A stretch of 47,706 bases of DNA, from NCBI GenBank assembly GCA_015069215.1, contig SVJC01000004.1, forward strand, positions 1 through 47,706. Direction: 5' to 3'. Below the pieces are notes generated by a model that did not search any database, was not told the DNA's origin, and worked only from the letters and a program-made list of their open reading frames with translations. This DNA is from Oscillospiraceae bacterium. Lineage in GTDB: Bacteria; Bacillota; Clostridia; Saccharofermentanales; Saccharofermentanaceae. Shown here piece by piece: positions 9,545-17,417 of this stretch (the stretch's first letter is position 1; every line of letters begins with the position of its first letter). The position numbers and the translations under genes are program-made.

Positions 9545-9652
9545 ATGACGGCAAGCAATAAGTTGAGCAGGATTATTGCGGTCTTTTTATGTGCGGGTTC
9601 GGAACTGAATGTTTGTGGGCATGATGCCTGTGAGGTGACTGTTCATGGATAA
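9545..9652 (+). CDS. 35-residue upstream reading frame (leader peptide or small protein)
   Basis: A short frame starts at ATG 9545, seven bases after the strong site AGGGAGGG (9531-9538), and ends at TAA 9650-9652, overlapping the stalk-protein start by 8 bases (ATGGATAA). The product begins MTASNKLSRIIAVFLCAG and continues with two more cysteines and a histidine; the first half resembles a short hydrophobic signal. The ribosome site of the next gene (GAGGTG, 9632-9637) lies inside this frame, so ribosomes finishing it would open or reload the next start. It may be a translational-coupling leader or a genuine small protein. Confidence 0.5.
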   Translation: MTASNKLSRIIAVFLCAGSELNVCGHDACEVTVHG

Positions 9653-11990
9653 GAACCACGTTAAGATCACTGGAACCAGAATAGTTGTTTTCCTTTTAAG
9701 TTTCATTGTTGCGATCGGCTGTTTTTCGTTTTTCAGAACGAATGTGGTCGAAGCAGCGGCAAGCCACAAGTTTGAGTGGACATCCAAGTGGAACGGAAAC
9801 GATGCCGGCAAATTCAAGATCACGGTAAGCGGTTATAAGAAGAATACAACCGTCAAGATCAAGGTCGATTTTGCTCATGAGGCGCAGGTCCGTGTCTATA
9901 ATACTTATACATATACTCTCTCGAACGTTCCCAATAGTGACCAGGCGCGTTATATAAGCTTTAAGTTTACCAGCAGCCCCATGGTCATCGAGGGTGACGC
10001 TACCGGAATGAATGTTGCGGAGAAAAAGGCCACCGTAACGAGAGTAAGCGGTACGGTTGCCACCAGTGCGACAACGAAGGCTACGACCAAAGCCACGACG
10101 AAAGCAACTACCAAAGCAACCACAAAAGCGACAACGAAGGCTACGACTAAGGCCACGACTAAGGCAACGACAAAGGCTACGACGAAAGCCACGACAAAGG
10201 CTACTACCAAGGCAACCACAAAAGCCACAACAAAGGCAACGACAAAAGCTACCACCAAGGTTACGACCGTAGCCACGACAACACATAAGAAGGCAACTTC
10301 CAACAAGAAGTCGGGATCAGACAAAAAGTCTGCATCTAAGGCAAAGCCCACAAAGAAGGTTAAAGTAAAGTCTTTGGCAGCAACTACTACTGTTACCGAG
10401 ACCAACAATGTCGGTATCGTTCCCATTCCCGTAGCCGGTATTGACGGAACCACAACGACAGAGACCGATCCTTCAGAGCTCGAACCGACACCTGTTGAGG
10501 CAGCTCTGGCTCACAATGAGTTGGGCAAGAACAAGAAGTCATTTGCATGGCTTTGGATCGTAGTTGCCCTTGCTGCCGCAGGTCTGACATTCCTCAGGAT
10601 CAGGAGTCTTAAGCTCGCCGGCAAGGCAGGCAAGGATCTTCTCCTTGATTTCATCCCCGGAGTCGGCGACCTTGTTTATGCAATGAGCGGATCAAGCCAG
10701 AAATATGCACCGATCGCTGCTGATGCCCAGCACGGATACAGCTATAATCCTGCTGCCGGAAAGAAAGAGATCAAGATGCTCGAAGAGAACGCAAAGCAGG
10801 CTGAACAGGCTGCTTCAAAGCCTGTCCGTGCACCGATCAAGCGTCCTAAGGAACTTTCAGTCAACCATGCCGCTGTCGCAGCCGCAGCTGTAGCAGGAAC
10901 AACGGCAGGCAAGACGGAAAAGTCCGAAGAGCCCGTAAAGGCAGAGGCAAGGCCCAAGGCAGCTTCACCTTTCAAGCCCGTAGACGGCTTAGAGCGTCCT
11001 GAAGAAGTCGATCCGAATAAAGTCTTCAATACGGAAGTATCACATACCACAGACGAGATAATGACATCGGCCTTCAAGCCGACAGCAGGCACACGTCCTT
11101 CTGAAAAGATAGTCACATCCGCATTCAAGCCGTCTGCAGGCACACATCCGTCTGACAAGATCGTTACTTCTGCAGTAAAACCGACAACCAAGTTCACACC
11201 CCAGAAGAAGACTTCTGCTCCGTCAAGCACTGACAGCGAAGCCATCAGACAGGCAAGGGAAAGAGCTGAAGCGGCAAGGGAACAGCAGGCAATGCGTGCT
11301 GCAATGAGGACCGGTAGGTCAGTTGCCGAGATCAAGGGCGAACCTCCCAAGCAGGTACAGCAGGTTACAGGCAAGCGCTCCGCATTCTCATCCAATCCTG
11401 CGGCTCCGTCTGCAAAGGCTGCCGGCGCTTCTTTAGGCGTAGGCGCTACAGCAGCTGCCGCACCGAAAGATGGTCCTGAGATCAATCCTTCACGTGCGAA
11501 GGCATCGTCCAATTCCAACCAGCTTGGCACAATGCTGGCCGGCAAGAAGAACAGCAGCGGAAGAGCACCTGTATGGGCAGCTCCCGGAACAGCAGGTATC
11601 AACCCTTTCAAGCAGAGTGCCGAAGCTCAGGAAGAAGCACAGAAAGAAGCTGAAAGAGAAGCTGCTGAACAGGCTTCCAAGGAAGAAGCACCCGTACGCC
11701 AGAGCTATGCTGATCAGGCGAAGAGCCATAAGTCGGCTTTCTTCTCGAGAGCGGCATCCAACAAGGAAGCTCAGAGTGAAGAACCTGAATACAGTGCAGG
11801 CGCATACGGCAGCATAGTCCGTCCTTCGGCTCAGGTCGAGAACGAGCAGCATGCACGTGATACGCACTACAAGCCTGCCATGGGACAGCAGCTCGAAGGC
11901 CAGAGACCTGCGATCATGGATCCCAGCACTCAGGCGGCTCCTACGGCAGTCAAACCCGTTTTGGGATTCAAGCCTATCGCACCGCAGTAA
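9645..11990 (+). CDS. Surface stalk protein with (Ala-Thr-Thr-Lys)16 repeat and long cytoplasmic tail
   Basis: This 781-residue protein has a signal peptide (residues about 12-37, VVFLLSFIVAIGCFSFF, ending VEAAA), a beta-sandwich-like domain (about 40-130) similar in size and pattern to the N-terminal domain of the GH5 enzyme upstream, then 16 exact ATTK tetrapeptides (residues 142-205), a Lys/Ser/Thr-rich segment, a membrane helix near 300-318 (FAWLWIVVALAAAGLTFL) and a tail of about 460 residues. The tail is low-complexity, rich in Ala, Lys, Glu and Pro, and includes a three-fold TSAFKP repeat and Glu/Ala-rich helices. With a cleaved signal and one stop-transfer helix, the stalk faces outward and the tail inward. 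A Thr-rich stalk is a plausible O-glycosylation target. Function is unknown; a surface adhesin or carbohydrate-binding role is inferred. Confidence 0.75.
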   Translation: MDKNHVKITGTRIVVFLLSFIVAIGCFSFFRTNVVEAAASHKFEWTSKWNGNDAGKFKITVSGYKKNTTVKIKVDFAHEAQVRVYNTYTYTLSNVPNSDQARYISFKFTSSPMVIEGDATGMNVAEKKATVTRVSGTVATSATTKATTKATTKATTKATTKATTKATTKATTKATTKATTKATTKATTKATTKATTKATTKATTKVTTVATTTHKKATSNKKSGSDKKSASKAKPTKKVKVKSLAATTTVTETNNVGIVPIPVAGIDGTTTTETDPSELEPTPVEAALAHNELGKNKKSFAWLWIVVALAAAGLTFLRIRSLKLAGKAGKDLLLDFIPGVGDLVYAMSGSSQKYAPIAADAQHGYSYNPAAGKKEIKMLEENAKQAEQAASKPVRAPIKRPKELSVNHAAVAAAAVAGTTAGKTEKSEEPVKAEARPKAASPFKPVDGLERPEEVDPNKVFNTEVSHTTDEIMTSAFKPTAGTRPSEKIVTSAFKPSAGTHPSDKIVTSAVKPTTKFTPQKKTSAPSSTDSEAIRQARERAEAAREQQAMRAAMRTGRSVAEIKGEPPKQVQQVTGKRSAFSSNPAAPSAKAAGASLGVGATAAAAPKDGPEINPSRAKASSNSNQLGTMLAGKKNSSGRAPVWAAPGTAGINPFKQSAEAQEEAQKEAEREAAEQASKEEAPVRQSYADQAKSHKSAFFSRAASNKEAQSEEPEYSAGAYGSIVRPSAQVENEQHARDTHYKPAMGQQLEGQRPAIMDPSTQAAPTAVKPVLGFKPIAPQ
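10068..10259 (+). repeat. Sixteen tandem 12-base units encoding Ala-Thr-Thr-Lys
   Basis: Exactly 16 in-frame units of 12 bases give perfect ATTK repeats, followed by the degenerate units VTTV and ATTT. Although the peptide is invariant, 14 different codon spellings are used across the 16 units; only units 1 and 6 and units 5 and 13 are identical at the DNA level. Confidence 0.95.
11056..11190 (+). repeat. Three-fold TSA(F/V)KP peptide repeat in the stalk-protein tail
   Basis: Successive segments IMTSAFKPTAGTRPSEK, IVTSAFKPSAGTHPSDK and IVTSAVKPTTKFTPQ recur at about 17-residue spacing in the predicted cytoplasmic tail. The repeats look like short linear motifs rather than a folded domain. 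Confidence 0.75.
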
Positions 11991-12033
11991 GCACAATTAA
12001 TTACAGCCAAACGGCTCGGAAAGAGAATGGTTT

Positions 12034-12072
12034 CGGCGGCTTCGTTTAACGGAGCCGCCGCTCTATTTTTTT
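12034..12072 (+). terminator. Intrinsic terminator after the stalk-protein gene
   Basis: CGGCGGCTTCG (12034-12044) pairs with CGGAGCCGCCG (12050-12060) with one mismatch and a 5-base loop, followed by a run of seven T at 12066-12072. Confidence 0.8.
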
Positions 12073-12143
12073 CAAAGGATATTCGGCGGCGGTTTCATAG
12101 TGTATTATTATCAGTAGAGACCATCAGCGGAGGTCATTCTGTC

Positions 12144-13208
12144 ATGAGCAAAAACATCGCGATAATCACAGGCGCGTCATCCGGCATCGGCAAGGCTTTC
12201 CTTGAAGAGATCGTTAAGGAGCGCGGCGCATACGGCTGTGTCCCGTTTGACGAGATCTGGGCCGTTGCCAGGCATGTGGACAAGATCGTTGAGATAAAGG
12301 CCCTTCTCGGTGAGGACCGCATAGTTCCGGTAAAGGCTGATCTTTCATCCGCAGAGGATCTTTCGATCCTTGCCGACCGTCTTGCTTCAGAAAAGCCCGT
12401 GGTCGGTCTCCTAATCAACTGCGCCGGAATGGGCATGAAAGGTGCCGTTGAGGACCTTCCTGCCAAGACCATTGAGGATACGGTAGATGTCAACTGCACG
12501 AGTCTTGCAAAGCTCACCCGTATCTGCATGCCTTACATGATCGCAAAGACTCCGCTCTGGACCGAGGATAACAGCCCGAGGATCATCAACATCGCTTCGT
12601 CCGCGGGATTCCTTCCCCAGCCCGGATTTGCGGCTTACGCTGCAAGCAAGGCTTTCGTCATCTCATTTTCGAGAGCGCTTTACTATGAACTCATCGATTA
12701 CAACATCGTAGTTACCACGGTCTGCCCGGGTCCAGTCAAGACTGATTTCCAGCGCAAGGCCACAGGAGGAGTGCAGTCTGAATTTACTGGCATCAGACAG
12801 TATGTCGTTGCAGATCCGGTCAAGCTTGCCAAGGCTGCTATCAGGGCCTCGAGAAGCGGAAGACAGATCCTGGTCTACGGTTTCTCTCAAAAGGCGCTTC
12901 ACGTAGCTTCAAAGATAATCCCGACATCCTGGATCCTCTACATCGAAAAGGTCTTCATGCCGGTACAGAAAGTATCCGCAGGTGTCGAAGAAGAAGGCAG
13001 CGCGCCTTATGTGCCTGAGGAAAGACGTGAACTTGAGAGCGGAGCAAGCGTTGAAGGAATTCCCGCACCGGAACCTGAAGACGACGATGTTTCAGTTTCT
13101 GAAGACAAAAAAGAAGAAGCGGATTCCGCAACTGAAGAAACGGTTAAGGAACCTGAGCAGGAAAACGAAGAAACACAGTCTGAAGACAAGACAAACGAGA
13201 CTGCGTGA
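12144..13208 (+). CDS. Short-chain dehydrogenase/reductase with acidic C-terminal tail
   Basis: A classical SDR oxidoreductase of 354 residues starting at ATG 12144, after the ribosome site AGCGGAGG (12126-12133); earlier in-frame starts lack a site and overlap the terminator. The Rossmann fold shows TGASSGIG (cofactor binding), NCAGMG, the catalytic serine in NIASSAGF and the YAASK catalytic Tyr/Lys pair. The first 265 or so residues are a normal SDR resembling membrane-associated lipid or steroid-type members; VCPGPVKTDF follows. The last 85 residues or so are a Glu/Asp/Lys-rich disordered tail unusual for the family. The SCP2-fold gene lies 21 bases downstream, suggesting a shared lipid or hydrophobic substrate. 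The exact substrate is unknown. Confidence 0.85.
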   Translation: MSKNIAIITGASSGIGKAFLEEIVKERGAYGCVPFDEIWAVARHVDKIVEIKALLGEDRIVPVKADLSSAEDLSILADRLASEKPVVGLLINCAGMGMKGAVEDLPAKTIEDTVDVNCTSLAKLTRICMPYMIAKTPLWTEDNSPRIINIASSAGFLPQPGFAAYAASKAFVISFSRALYYELIDYNIVVTTVCPGPVKTDFQRKATGGVQSEFTGIRQYVVADPVKLAKAAIRASRSGRQILVYGFSQKALHVASKIIPTSWILYIEKVFMPVQKVSAGVEEEGSAPYVPEERRELESGASVEGIPAPEPEDDDVSVSEDKKEEADSATEETVKEPEQENEETQSEDKTNETA

Positions 13209-13229
13209 CATAATTCCGGAGGCGTTGAT

Positions 13230-13568
13230 ATGAGTGCTAAGACTAAAGTTGAACCTACATTTGCAGGCATTTTCAGGGCAGTGGAGCAGAGAGCCGCGAA
13301 GACGAGATTCCTCAAGGATACCGCGACGCAGATCACGCTCAAGGGCAACCTTGATAACCAGCCGTTCTATGTAAAAGTTGAAGACGGCAAGGCTGAGGTC
13401 GCTCCTTACGAATACATCAACGCTCCGTTCTACATCGATGCCGATGCCGATGCGATCACTGCCGTTTTGAACGGCGTAATGACCTTTGCTTCGGCTGTTG
13501 CACAGGGTTTCATAACCGTAAACGGTGACGCCGGTCAGGCTTATCTTTTCATAACCACGCTGTTTTGA
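13230..13568 (+). CDS. SCP2 sterol-binding-fold domain protein
   Basis: This 112-residue soluble protein looks like a stand-alone SCP2 lipid-carrier domain. It has a helical N terminus (FAGIFRAVEQRAAKT), strands (TQITLKGNLDNQPFYVKVEDGKAEV) that form the SCP2 sheet, then the typical DADADAITAVLNG helix and a GFITVNGDAG turn before the C-terminal helix. Such domains bind fatty acyl or other hydrophobic ligands in an internal tunnel. A good CCGGAGG ribosome site precedes ATG 13230, and the gene follows the SDR at 21 bases, so the two may be co-expressed. The ligand is not predictable. Confidence 0.7.
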   Translation: MSAKTKVEPTFAGIFRAVEQRAAKTRFLKDTATQITLKGNLDNQPFYVKVEDGKAEVAPYEYINAPFYIDADADAITAVLNGVMTFASAVAQGFITVNGDAGQAYLFITTLF

Positions 13569-13581
13569 AATACAAAAGACA

Positions 13582-13611
13582 ATAACAAATGCCTTTCATG
13601 TGAGTTATAAT
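13582..13611 (+). promoter_or_regulatory. Promoter placed nine bases before a start codon (possible leaderless transcript)
   Basis: A perfect -10 box TATAAT occurs at 13606-13611 with ATAACA (13582-13587) 18 bases upstream. The next gene's ATG is at 13620, where transcription would begin, and no Shine-Dalgarno site is visible between them. Confidence 0.5.
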
Positions 13612-13619
13612 CTTCCTGT

Positions 13620-15203
13620 ATGGCTATTAGGTTAAACGGCATCTTTAAAGACAACATGGTGTTCCAGTGGGGCGCGGAACTGCGCGTATTCGGCAATTCC
13701 GACAAGCCTTGCACCATTTGTTGTGAACTGTTCAAAGAAGGATTTGAAGAGCCCGTTTTGATGGCCGAGTCAACGACCGAGGAAGACGGAAGTTTCCTTA
13801 TCTGTGTAAATCCCGTGGAAGAACCGGACGGACCTTTTGAGATAAGAGTATCTGCAGAAGGCGAAGAGCCGGTCATCATAAAGAATGCATATGCGGGTGA
13901 GGTCTGGCTTGCCGCCGGTGAGGCGAACATGGAATATCCGCTCGCCAGGACCGAATTTGCCAAGTATCTGATACCCAAGATCGGCAAGACCGAGATCAGG
14001 TATTACAAAGTTCCGCAGGCCGGTTTCCTTGACGAGGACCTGGTAAAAGCCGAAGACGAATCCGGCTGGATAGAGGTGGATTCCGAGACGGCAGGCGAGA
14101 TGAGCGGCGTTGCCTTCTATTTTGCCCAGTCGATCGAATCCAGGATCGATTCCAAGATCGGTATCATACAGTGCACGTTCAGTGGTTCGACCATTGATTG
14201 CTGGCAGAGCGTTGAGAGCCTTTTGACCACGGAAGAGGGCAAGGCTTATATCAAGGAATTCGATGAGCGCACGTCAGAATATACTCCTGAAGAATTCGAT
14301 GCTTTACAGGCCAGATTCGATAAGCGCGAGGAAGAATACAACAAGAGCCTTAAGGGAATCCTCGAGGAGAATCCGAACCTGACATATCTTGAGACTGATA
14401 CCCTCATCGGTCAGGCTCCCTGGCCGCCGCCGGTCGGCCCCAGGGCAATAAGACACCCGGGTTCGTTTTTCGAGAGCATGATCTTAAGGGTTGCTCCCTA
14501 TACGTTAAGAGGTGTCATCTTCTATCAGGGCGAATCTGATACTGACGGTCACCAGACCGAATACGGACATGCTTTTGAGTCGCTGATCAGTGAATGGCGT
14601 GAAGTCTTCTTCGATGATGAACTTCCGTTCCTTTTCTGCCAGCTCCCGATGTATATTTCAAAAGACCGCAAGTATATGGGCTACGATGACATGTCATGGC
14701 CGCTCCTCCGCGAACAGCAGCAGATAGTCGCCATTGACGTAAGAAATGCTTATATGGCCGTCACCGTTGACGCCGGTGAGTTTGACAATGTTCATCCTTC
14801 CGATAAAAAGACTCCGGGCGACAGGCTCGCTCTTCTTGCCCAGAAGTTCGTTTACGGTTTCGAAAACATCGAGGCGGTATCTCCGTTCATAATCGATGCA
14901 AGACGCGGCGAAGGCGTAGAGATCACGTTCGGCGGAGACTACATGCTCCTCAACCTCACGACCGGTTTCGGACCTGAGGATTCAGGCTTCGAGGTTGCCG
15001 GTGAAGACGGAGAGTTCTATCCTGCGGAGGCCACGGTCGATTTTGACGGAAAGACGGTCCTTCTGTCGTGCCCGATGGTCGAATATCCTTCAAAGGTCCG
15101 CTATGCCTTCTTCTCTTACGGACCGACACCGCTTCATGCTCAAAACGGCCTTACCGCCACTCCGTTCCAGGTCCGTATCGATAAGGATCTCGGCGGAAAC
15201 TGA
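13620..15203 (+). CDS. Sialate O-acetylesterase-like protein lacking the nucleophilic serine
   Basis: A 527-residue member of the SASA/sialate 9-O-acetylesterase family (SGNH-hydrolase fold), which normally removes acetyl groups from sugars. The usual layout is present: an N-terminal beta domain (LNGIFKDNMVFQW), the catalytic core from EVWLAAGEANMEYPL, FYQGESDTDGH (residues about 301-311), and the DAGEFDNVHPSDK block with His392. In active members the first block reads GQSNM with serine as nucleophile; here it is GEANM, with Ala102 encoded by GCG. The Gly, Glu, Asp and His blocks are kept. There is no signal peptide, so it is cytoplasmic. It may be a binding-only pseudoenzyme, may use another residue, or the base call may be wrong. 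No ribosome site precedes it. Confidence 0.85.
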   Translation: MAIRLNGIFKDNMVFQWGAELRVFGNSDKPCTICCELFKEGFEEPVLMAESTTEEDGSFLICVNPVEEPDGPFEIRVSAEGEEPVIIKNAYAGEVWLAAGEANMEYPLARTEFAKYLIPKIGKTEIRYYKVPQAGFLDEDLVKAEDESGWIEVDSETAGEMSGVAFYFAQSIESRIDSKIGIIQCTFSGSTIDCWQSVESLLTTEEGKAYIKEFDERTSEYTPEEFDALQARFDKREEEYNKSLKGILEENPNLTYLETDTLIGQAPWPPPVGPRAIRHPGSFFESMILRVAPYTLRGVIFYQGESDTDGHQTEYGHAFESLISEWREVFFDDELPFLFCQLPMYISKDRKYMGYDDMSWPLLREQQQIVAIDVRNAYMAVTVDAGEFDNVHPSDKKTPGDRLALLAQKFVYGFENIEAVSPFIIDARRGEGVEITFGGDYMLLNLTTGFGPEDSGFEVAGEDGEFYPAEATVDFDGKTVLLSCPMVEYPSKVRYAFFSYGPTPLHAQNGLTATPFQVRIDKDLGGN

Positions 15204-15218
15204 TCTATGGAGAACCAT

Positions 15219-15650
15219 ATGAACATTGCGTTTTTCACACGCCCAAAGCAGGATGTCACATTCGTCTATTCTGATTCAACCGTAAGGCAGACGCTCGAAA
15301 AGATGCATGCCACCGGTTTTTCCGCGGTGCCCGTTTTAGACCGCGACGGACACTATGTCGCTACAGTCAGTGAGGGTGATCTTCTGTGGTTCATTATCAA
15401 GGGCGAAGGCGGCGAGCCTCATACGATGGCCATTGAAAGCCTTGAGGAATTCCGTCTGACAGATCTCATCGACCAGACAAAAAAGAACCCGCCCGTCACC
15501 ATCAGTGCTTCGATCGAGAACCTGATAATCCGCGCCATGGAGACGAACTTCGTGCCGATCACCGATGACCGCGGAATGTTCATAGGCATCGTAACGCGCC
15601 GTTCCATCATCAAGCACTTCTACGAAAAGAACATCTTTCCGACTTCCTGA
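15219..15650 (+). CDS. CBS-pair domain protein
   Basis: A 143-residue protein made almost entirely of two CBS motifs, a small-molecule sensing fold that often binds adenine nucleotides. CBS1 spans about residues 12-58 (STVRQTLEKMHATGFSAVPV, then YVATVSEGDLLW) and CBS2 about residues 85-140 (VTISASIENLIIRAMET, NFVPITDDRG, FIGIVTRRSII). I chose ATG 15219 because it has GGAG six bases upstream and yields the MNIAFF start common in clostridial relatives; ATG 15207 is an in-frame alternative. No attached effector domain is present. It lies 15 bases after the esterase-like gene and ends at a strong terminator. Confidence 0.85.
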   Translation: MNIAFFTRPKQDVTFVYSDSTVRQTLEKMHATGFSAVPVLDRDGHYVATVSEGDLLWFIIKGEGGEPHTMAIESLEEFRLTDLIDQTKKNPPVTISASIENLIIRAMETNFVPITDDRGMFIGIVTRRSIIKHFYEKNIFPTS

Positions 15651-15678
15651 TGGCATAAACCAAAATTAAAACAAAATA

Positions 15679-15709
15679 AGAGGCCCGGACGGATCCGGAC
15701 CTCTTTTTC
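15679..15709 (+). terminator. Intrinsic terminator, probably acting in both directions
   Basis: GAGGCCCGGA and TCCGGACCTC form a stem with one mismatch, followed by CTTTTT. On the other strand the hairpin is followed by a T-rich stretch, so it can also end the convergent minus-strand lipoprotein gene. Confidence 0.75.
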
Positions 15710-15730
15710 GTTTTCGGCACGCTTTAGGCG

Positions 15731-17248
15731 TTATTTGACTACTTTTACCGTTGAAAGGTCAACGACGTACATCGGCCAAGTCTTATATCCGTCGATGCGG
15801 TTGCTTACGATCGTGATGGAAGTGGGATCCTGGATGTATACGTTGTTGTTGTCCTTTACCATGCAGGAAAGGATCTCGTGATAGTACTCAACCTTCTTTG
15901 CCTCGTCCTTTTCCATGGGGATGAGCTTGAGAAGCTCGTCAACTCTTGCATTGGAGTAGTTGAAGAAGTTCTTTGAGCTGTCTGAAGCGTAACGGGCGAG
16001 AACGTCGTAAGGTGCGAAAGCGCTGTCAACGCAGATTACGGTCGTGTCATATTTTCTGTTGCTGTATACCTGATCGAGCCATGTAGCCCAGTCAACCTGG
16101 TTGATCTTGAGGTTAACGCCGATCTTCTTGAGCTCTGCAGCGATCTCAACAGCTGCATTAACGTGGAGAAGGTAAGATGAGCAAACTGTGACGGTTGACT
16201 CAAATCCGTCGGGGAAACCTGCTTCCTCAAGGAGCTTCTTTGCCTTCTCAGCATCATAAGTGTAGGTGCTGTCGAGAGATGTGTCGTAGTACTTGCCCAT
16301 GGCGGGGCTCATTGCAGTTGTGAGCACAACGCCGTTGCCGTCTGTGGAAACGGAGATGACGTCTTTTCTGTTTATGGCATAGTTGAGAGCTTCACGTACC
16401 TTGGGGTTGTCAAAAGGAGCAACCTTGTTGTTGAGGATGAAGATCTGGGGCATGTTGGAAACATTGGAATCGACTCTGAACTTTGTCTGGTCGATCTGCT
16501 TTGCACGGTCAGTCGTGAAGTGAGGGAAGATGTCGATGCTTCCGTTCGTGAGCTCGACCATGCCTGCATCGATGTCAGCACAGATCTTGAAAACTGCTGT
16601 GTCGATGGATGCCTTTGTTCCCCAGTAACCGTCGAATCTTGAGATGGTGACGTTCTGACCGGGATTGTAGGAATCGAACTTGAAAGGGCCTGTTCCGATG
16701 GGCTTTGTCTGGCAGTCCTCATAACCTGAAGGAATGATGCCGACAGTGAAGTAGCTTAAGAGCTCACTGCTCTTTTCCTTGAGCTTGACGATGACCTTGG
16801 AAGCGTCATCCTTGCTGACAGATACTTCGGATACGACCTTGAGAGCGTCTACCGGAGCCTGTTCCTGGCCGGAAAGAAGGCCTGCAGCTCTGGAGATGGA
16901 GAAAACGACATCTTCAGGTGTCATTTCCTTGCCGTTGTGGAACTTTACGCCCTTGCGGATGGTGAATATATATTCGTCCATTTCAGGTGAAAGCTCGTAG
17001 CCTGTTGCCAGACACGGATTCAAAGCACCCTCTGAATCGAACTTGTAAAGGCCTTCGTAAATGTTGAAAATGATCTCACGGTCGCCGGCTGCGTTTACTG
17101 TATGCGGATCGAGGACCGAAGGTTCCTGCGTGATGCCGACCGTAACAGTGCTCTTGGCAGCGTTGTTCTTTGAGCAGCCGCAGATGATTCCGGTAAAGAC
17201 TACAGCCGAAAGCAATACGGCCAAAGCCTTGCGGGAAAACTTGTTCAT
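15731..17248 (-). CDS. Family 5 extracellular solute-binding lipoprotein (peptide/oligopeptide type)
   Basis: A 505-residue ABC-transporter substrate-binding protein that captures di- or oligopeptides or similar solutes outside the membrane. The N terminus has a basic start (NKFSRK), a hydrophobic core and a lipobox ending IICGCSKN with Cys25 as the probable lipid anchor. Family 5 features follow: TVGITQEPSVLDPHTVNAAG, YEGLYKFDSEG, FTIRKGVKFHNGKEMTPEDV, GTGPFKFDSYNPGQ, and the VREALNYAINRKDV motif. A GGGGGG ribosome site and a near-consensus promoter lie upstream. No permease or ATPase genes flank it, so it is an orphan that must use transporter parts encoded elsewhere. Confidence 0.92.
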   Translation of the reverse strand: MNKFSRKALAVLLSAVVFTGIICGCSKNNAAKSTVTVGITQEPSVLDPHTVNAAGDREIIFNIYEGLYKFDSEGALNPCLATGYELSPEMDEYIFTIRKGVKFHNGKEMTPEDVVFSISRAAGLLSGQEQAPVDALKVVSEVSVSKDDASKVIVKLKEKSSELLSYFTVGIIPSGYEDCQTKPIGTGPFKFDSYNPGQNVTISRFDGYWGTKASIDTAVFKICADIDAGMVELTNGSIDIFPHFTTDRAKQIDQTKFRVDSNVSNMPQIFILNNKVAPFDNPKVREALNYAINRKDVISVSTDGNGVVLTTAMSPAMGKYYDTSLDSTYTYDAEKAKKLLEEAGFPDGFESTVTVCSSYLLHVNAAVEIAAELKKIGVNLKINQVDWATWLDQVYSNRKYDTTVICVDSAFAPYDVLARYASDSSKNFFNYSNARVDELLKLIPMEKDEAKKVEYYHEILSCMVKDNNNVYIQDPTSITIVSNRIDGYKTWPMYVVDLSTVKVVK

Positions 17249-17279
17249 TTGAAAATCCCCCCTGAACTTGATTTATCTA

Positions 17280-17307
17280 ATTATAAGGTCAGGTTTGAGA
17301 GTGTCAA
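17280..17307 (-). promoter_or_regulatory. Near-consensus promoter for the solute-binding lipoprotein
   Basis: Read on the minus strand, TTGACA (complement of 17302-17307) and TATAAT (complement of 17280-17285) are separated by 16 bases. Both hexamers are perfect, making this the strongest promoter in the window by sequence. Confidence 0.8.
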
Positions 17308-17322
17308 AAAGGCAACGCACAC

Positions 17323-17346
17323 AAAAAAAAACAGGCGAAAGCGCCT
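17323..17346 (-). terminator. Minus-strand hairpin with T-run upstream of the lipoprotein promoter
   Basis: AGGCG (17333-17337) and CGCCT (17342-17346) form a short GC hairpin next to nine A at 17323-17331, which is a T-run on the minus strand. It would stop antisense transcription arriving from the 5' side of the zinc-ribbon gene before it reaches the lipoprotein promoter. No annotated minus-strand gene feeds it. Confidence 0.45.
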
Positions 17347-17417
17347 AATCTATTTATGTTTACTAAAAATTCAAATTTATAGAGTCAAAAAAATAAAACT
17401 TTTTTGCCGTGAGGGAG

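Noticed and set aside
10068-10259. CRISPR array
   Set aside because: Repeats are contiguous 12-base units without spacers and stay in frame; this is a protein repeat.
9950-10453. Long minus-strand frame opposite the ATTK repeat
   Set aside because: It is the mirror of a codon-biased repeat (Val/Ala/Phe-rich) and has no ribosome site; it is a shadow of the stalk-protein gene.
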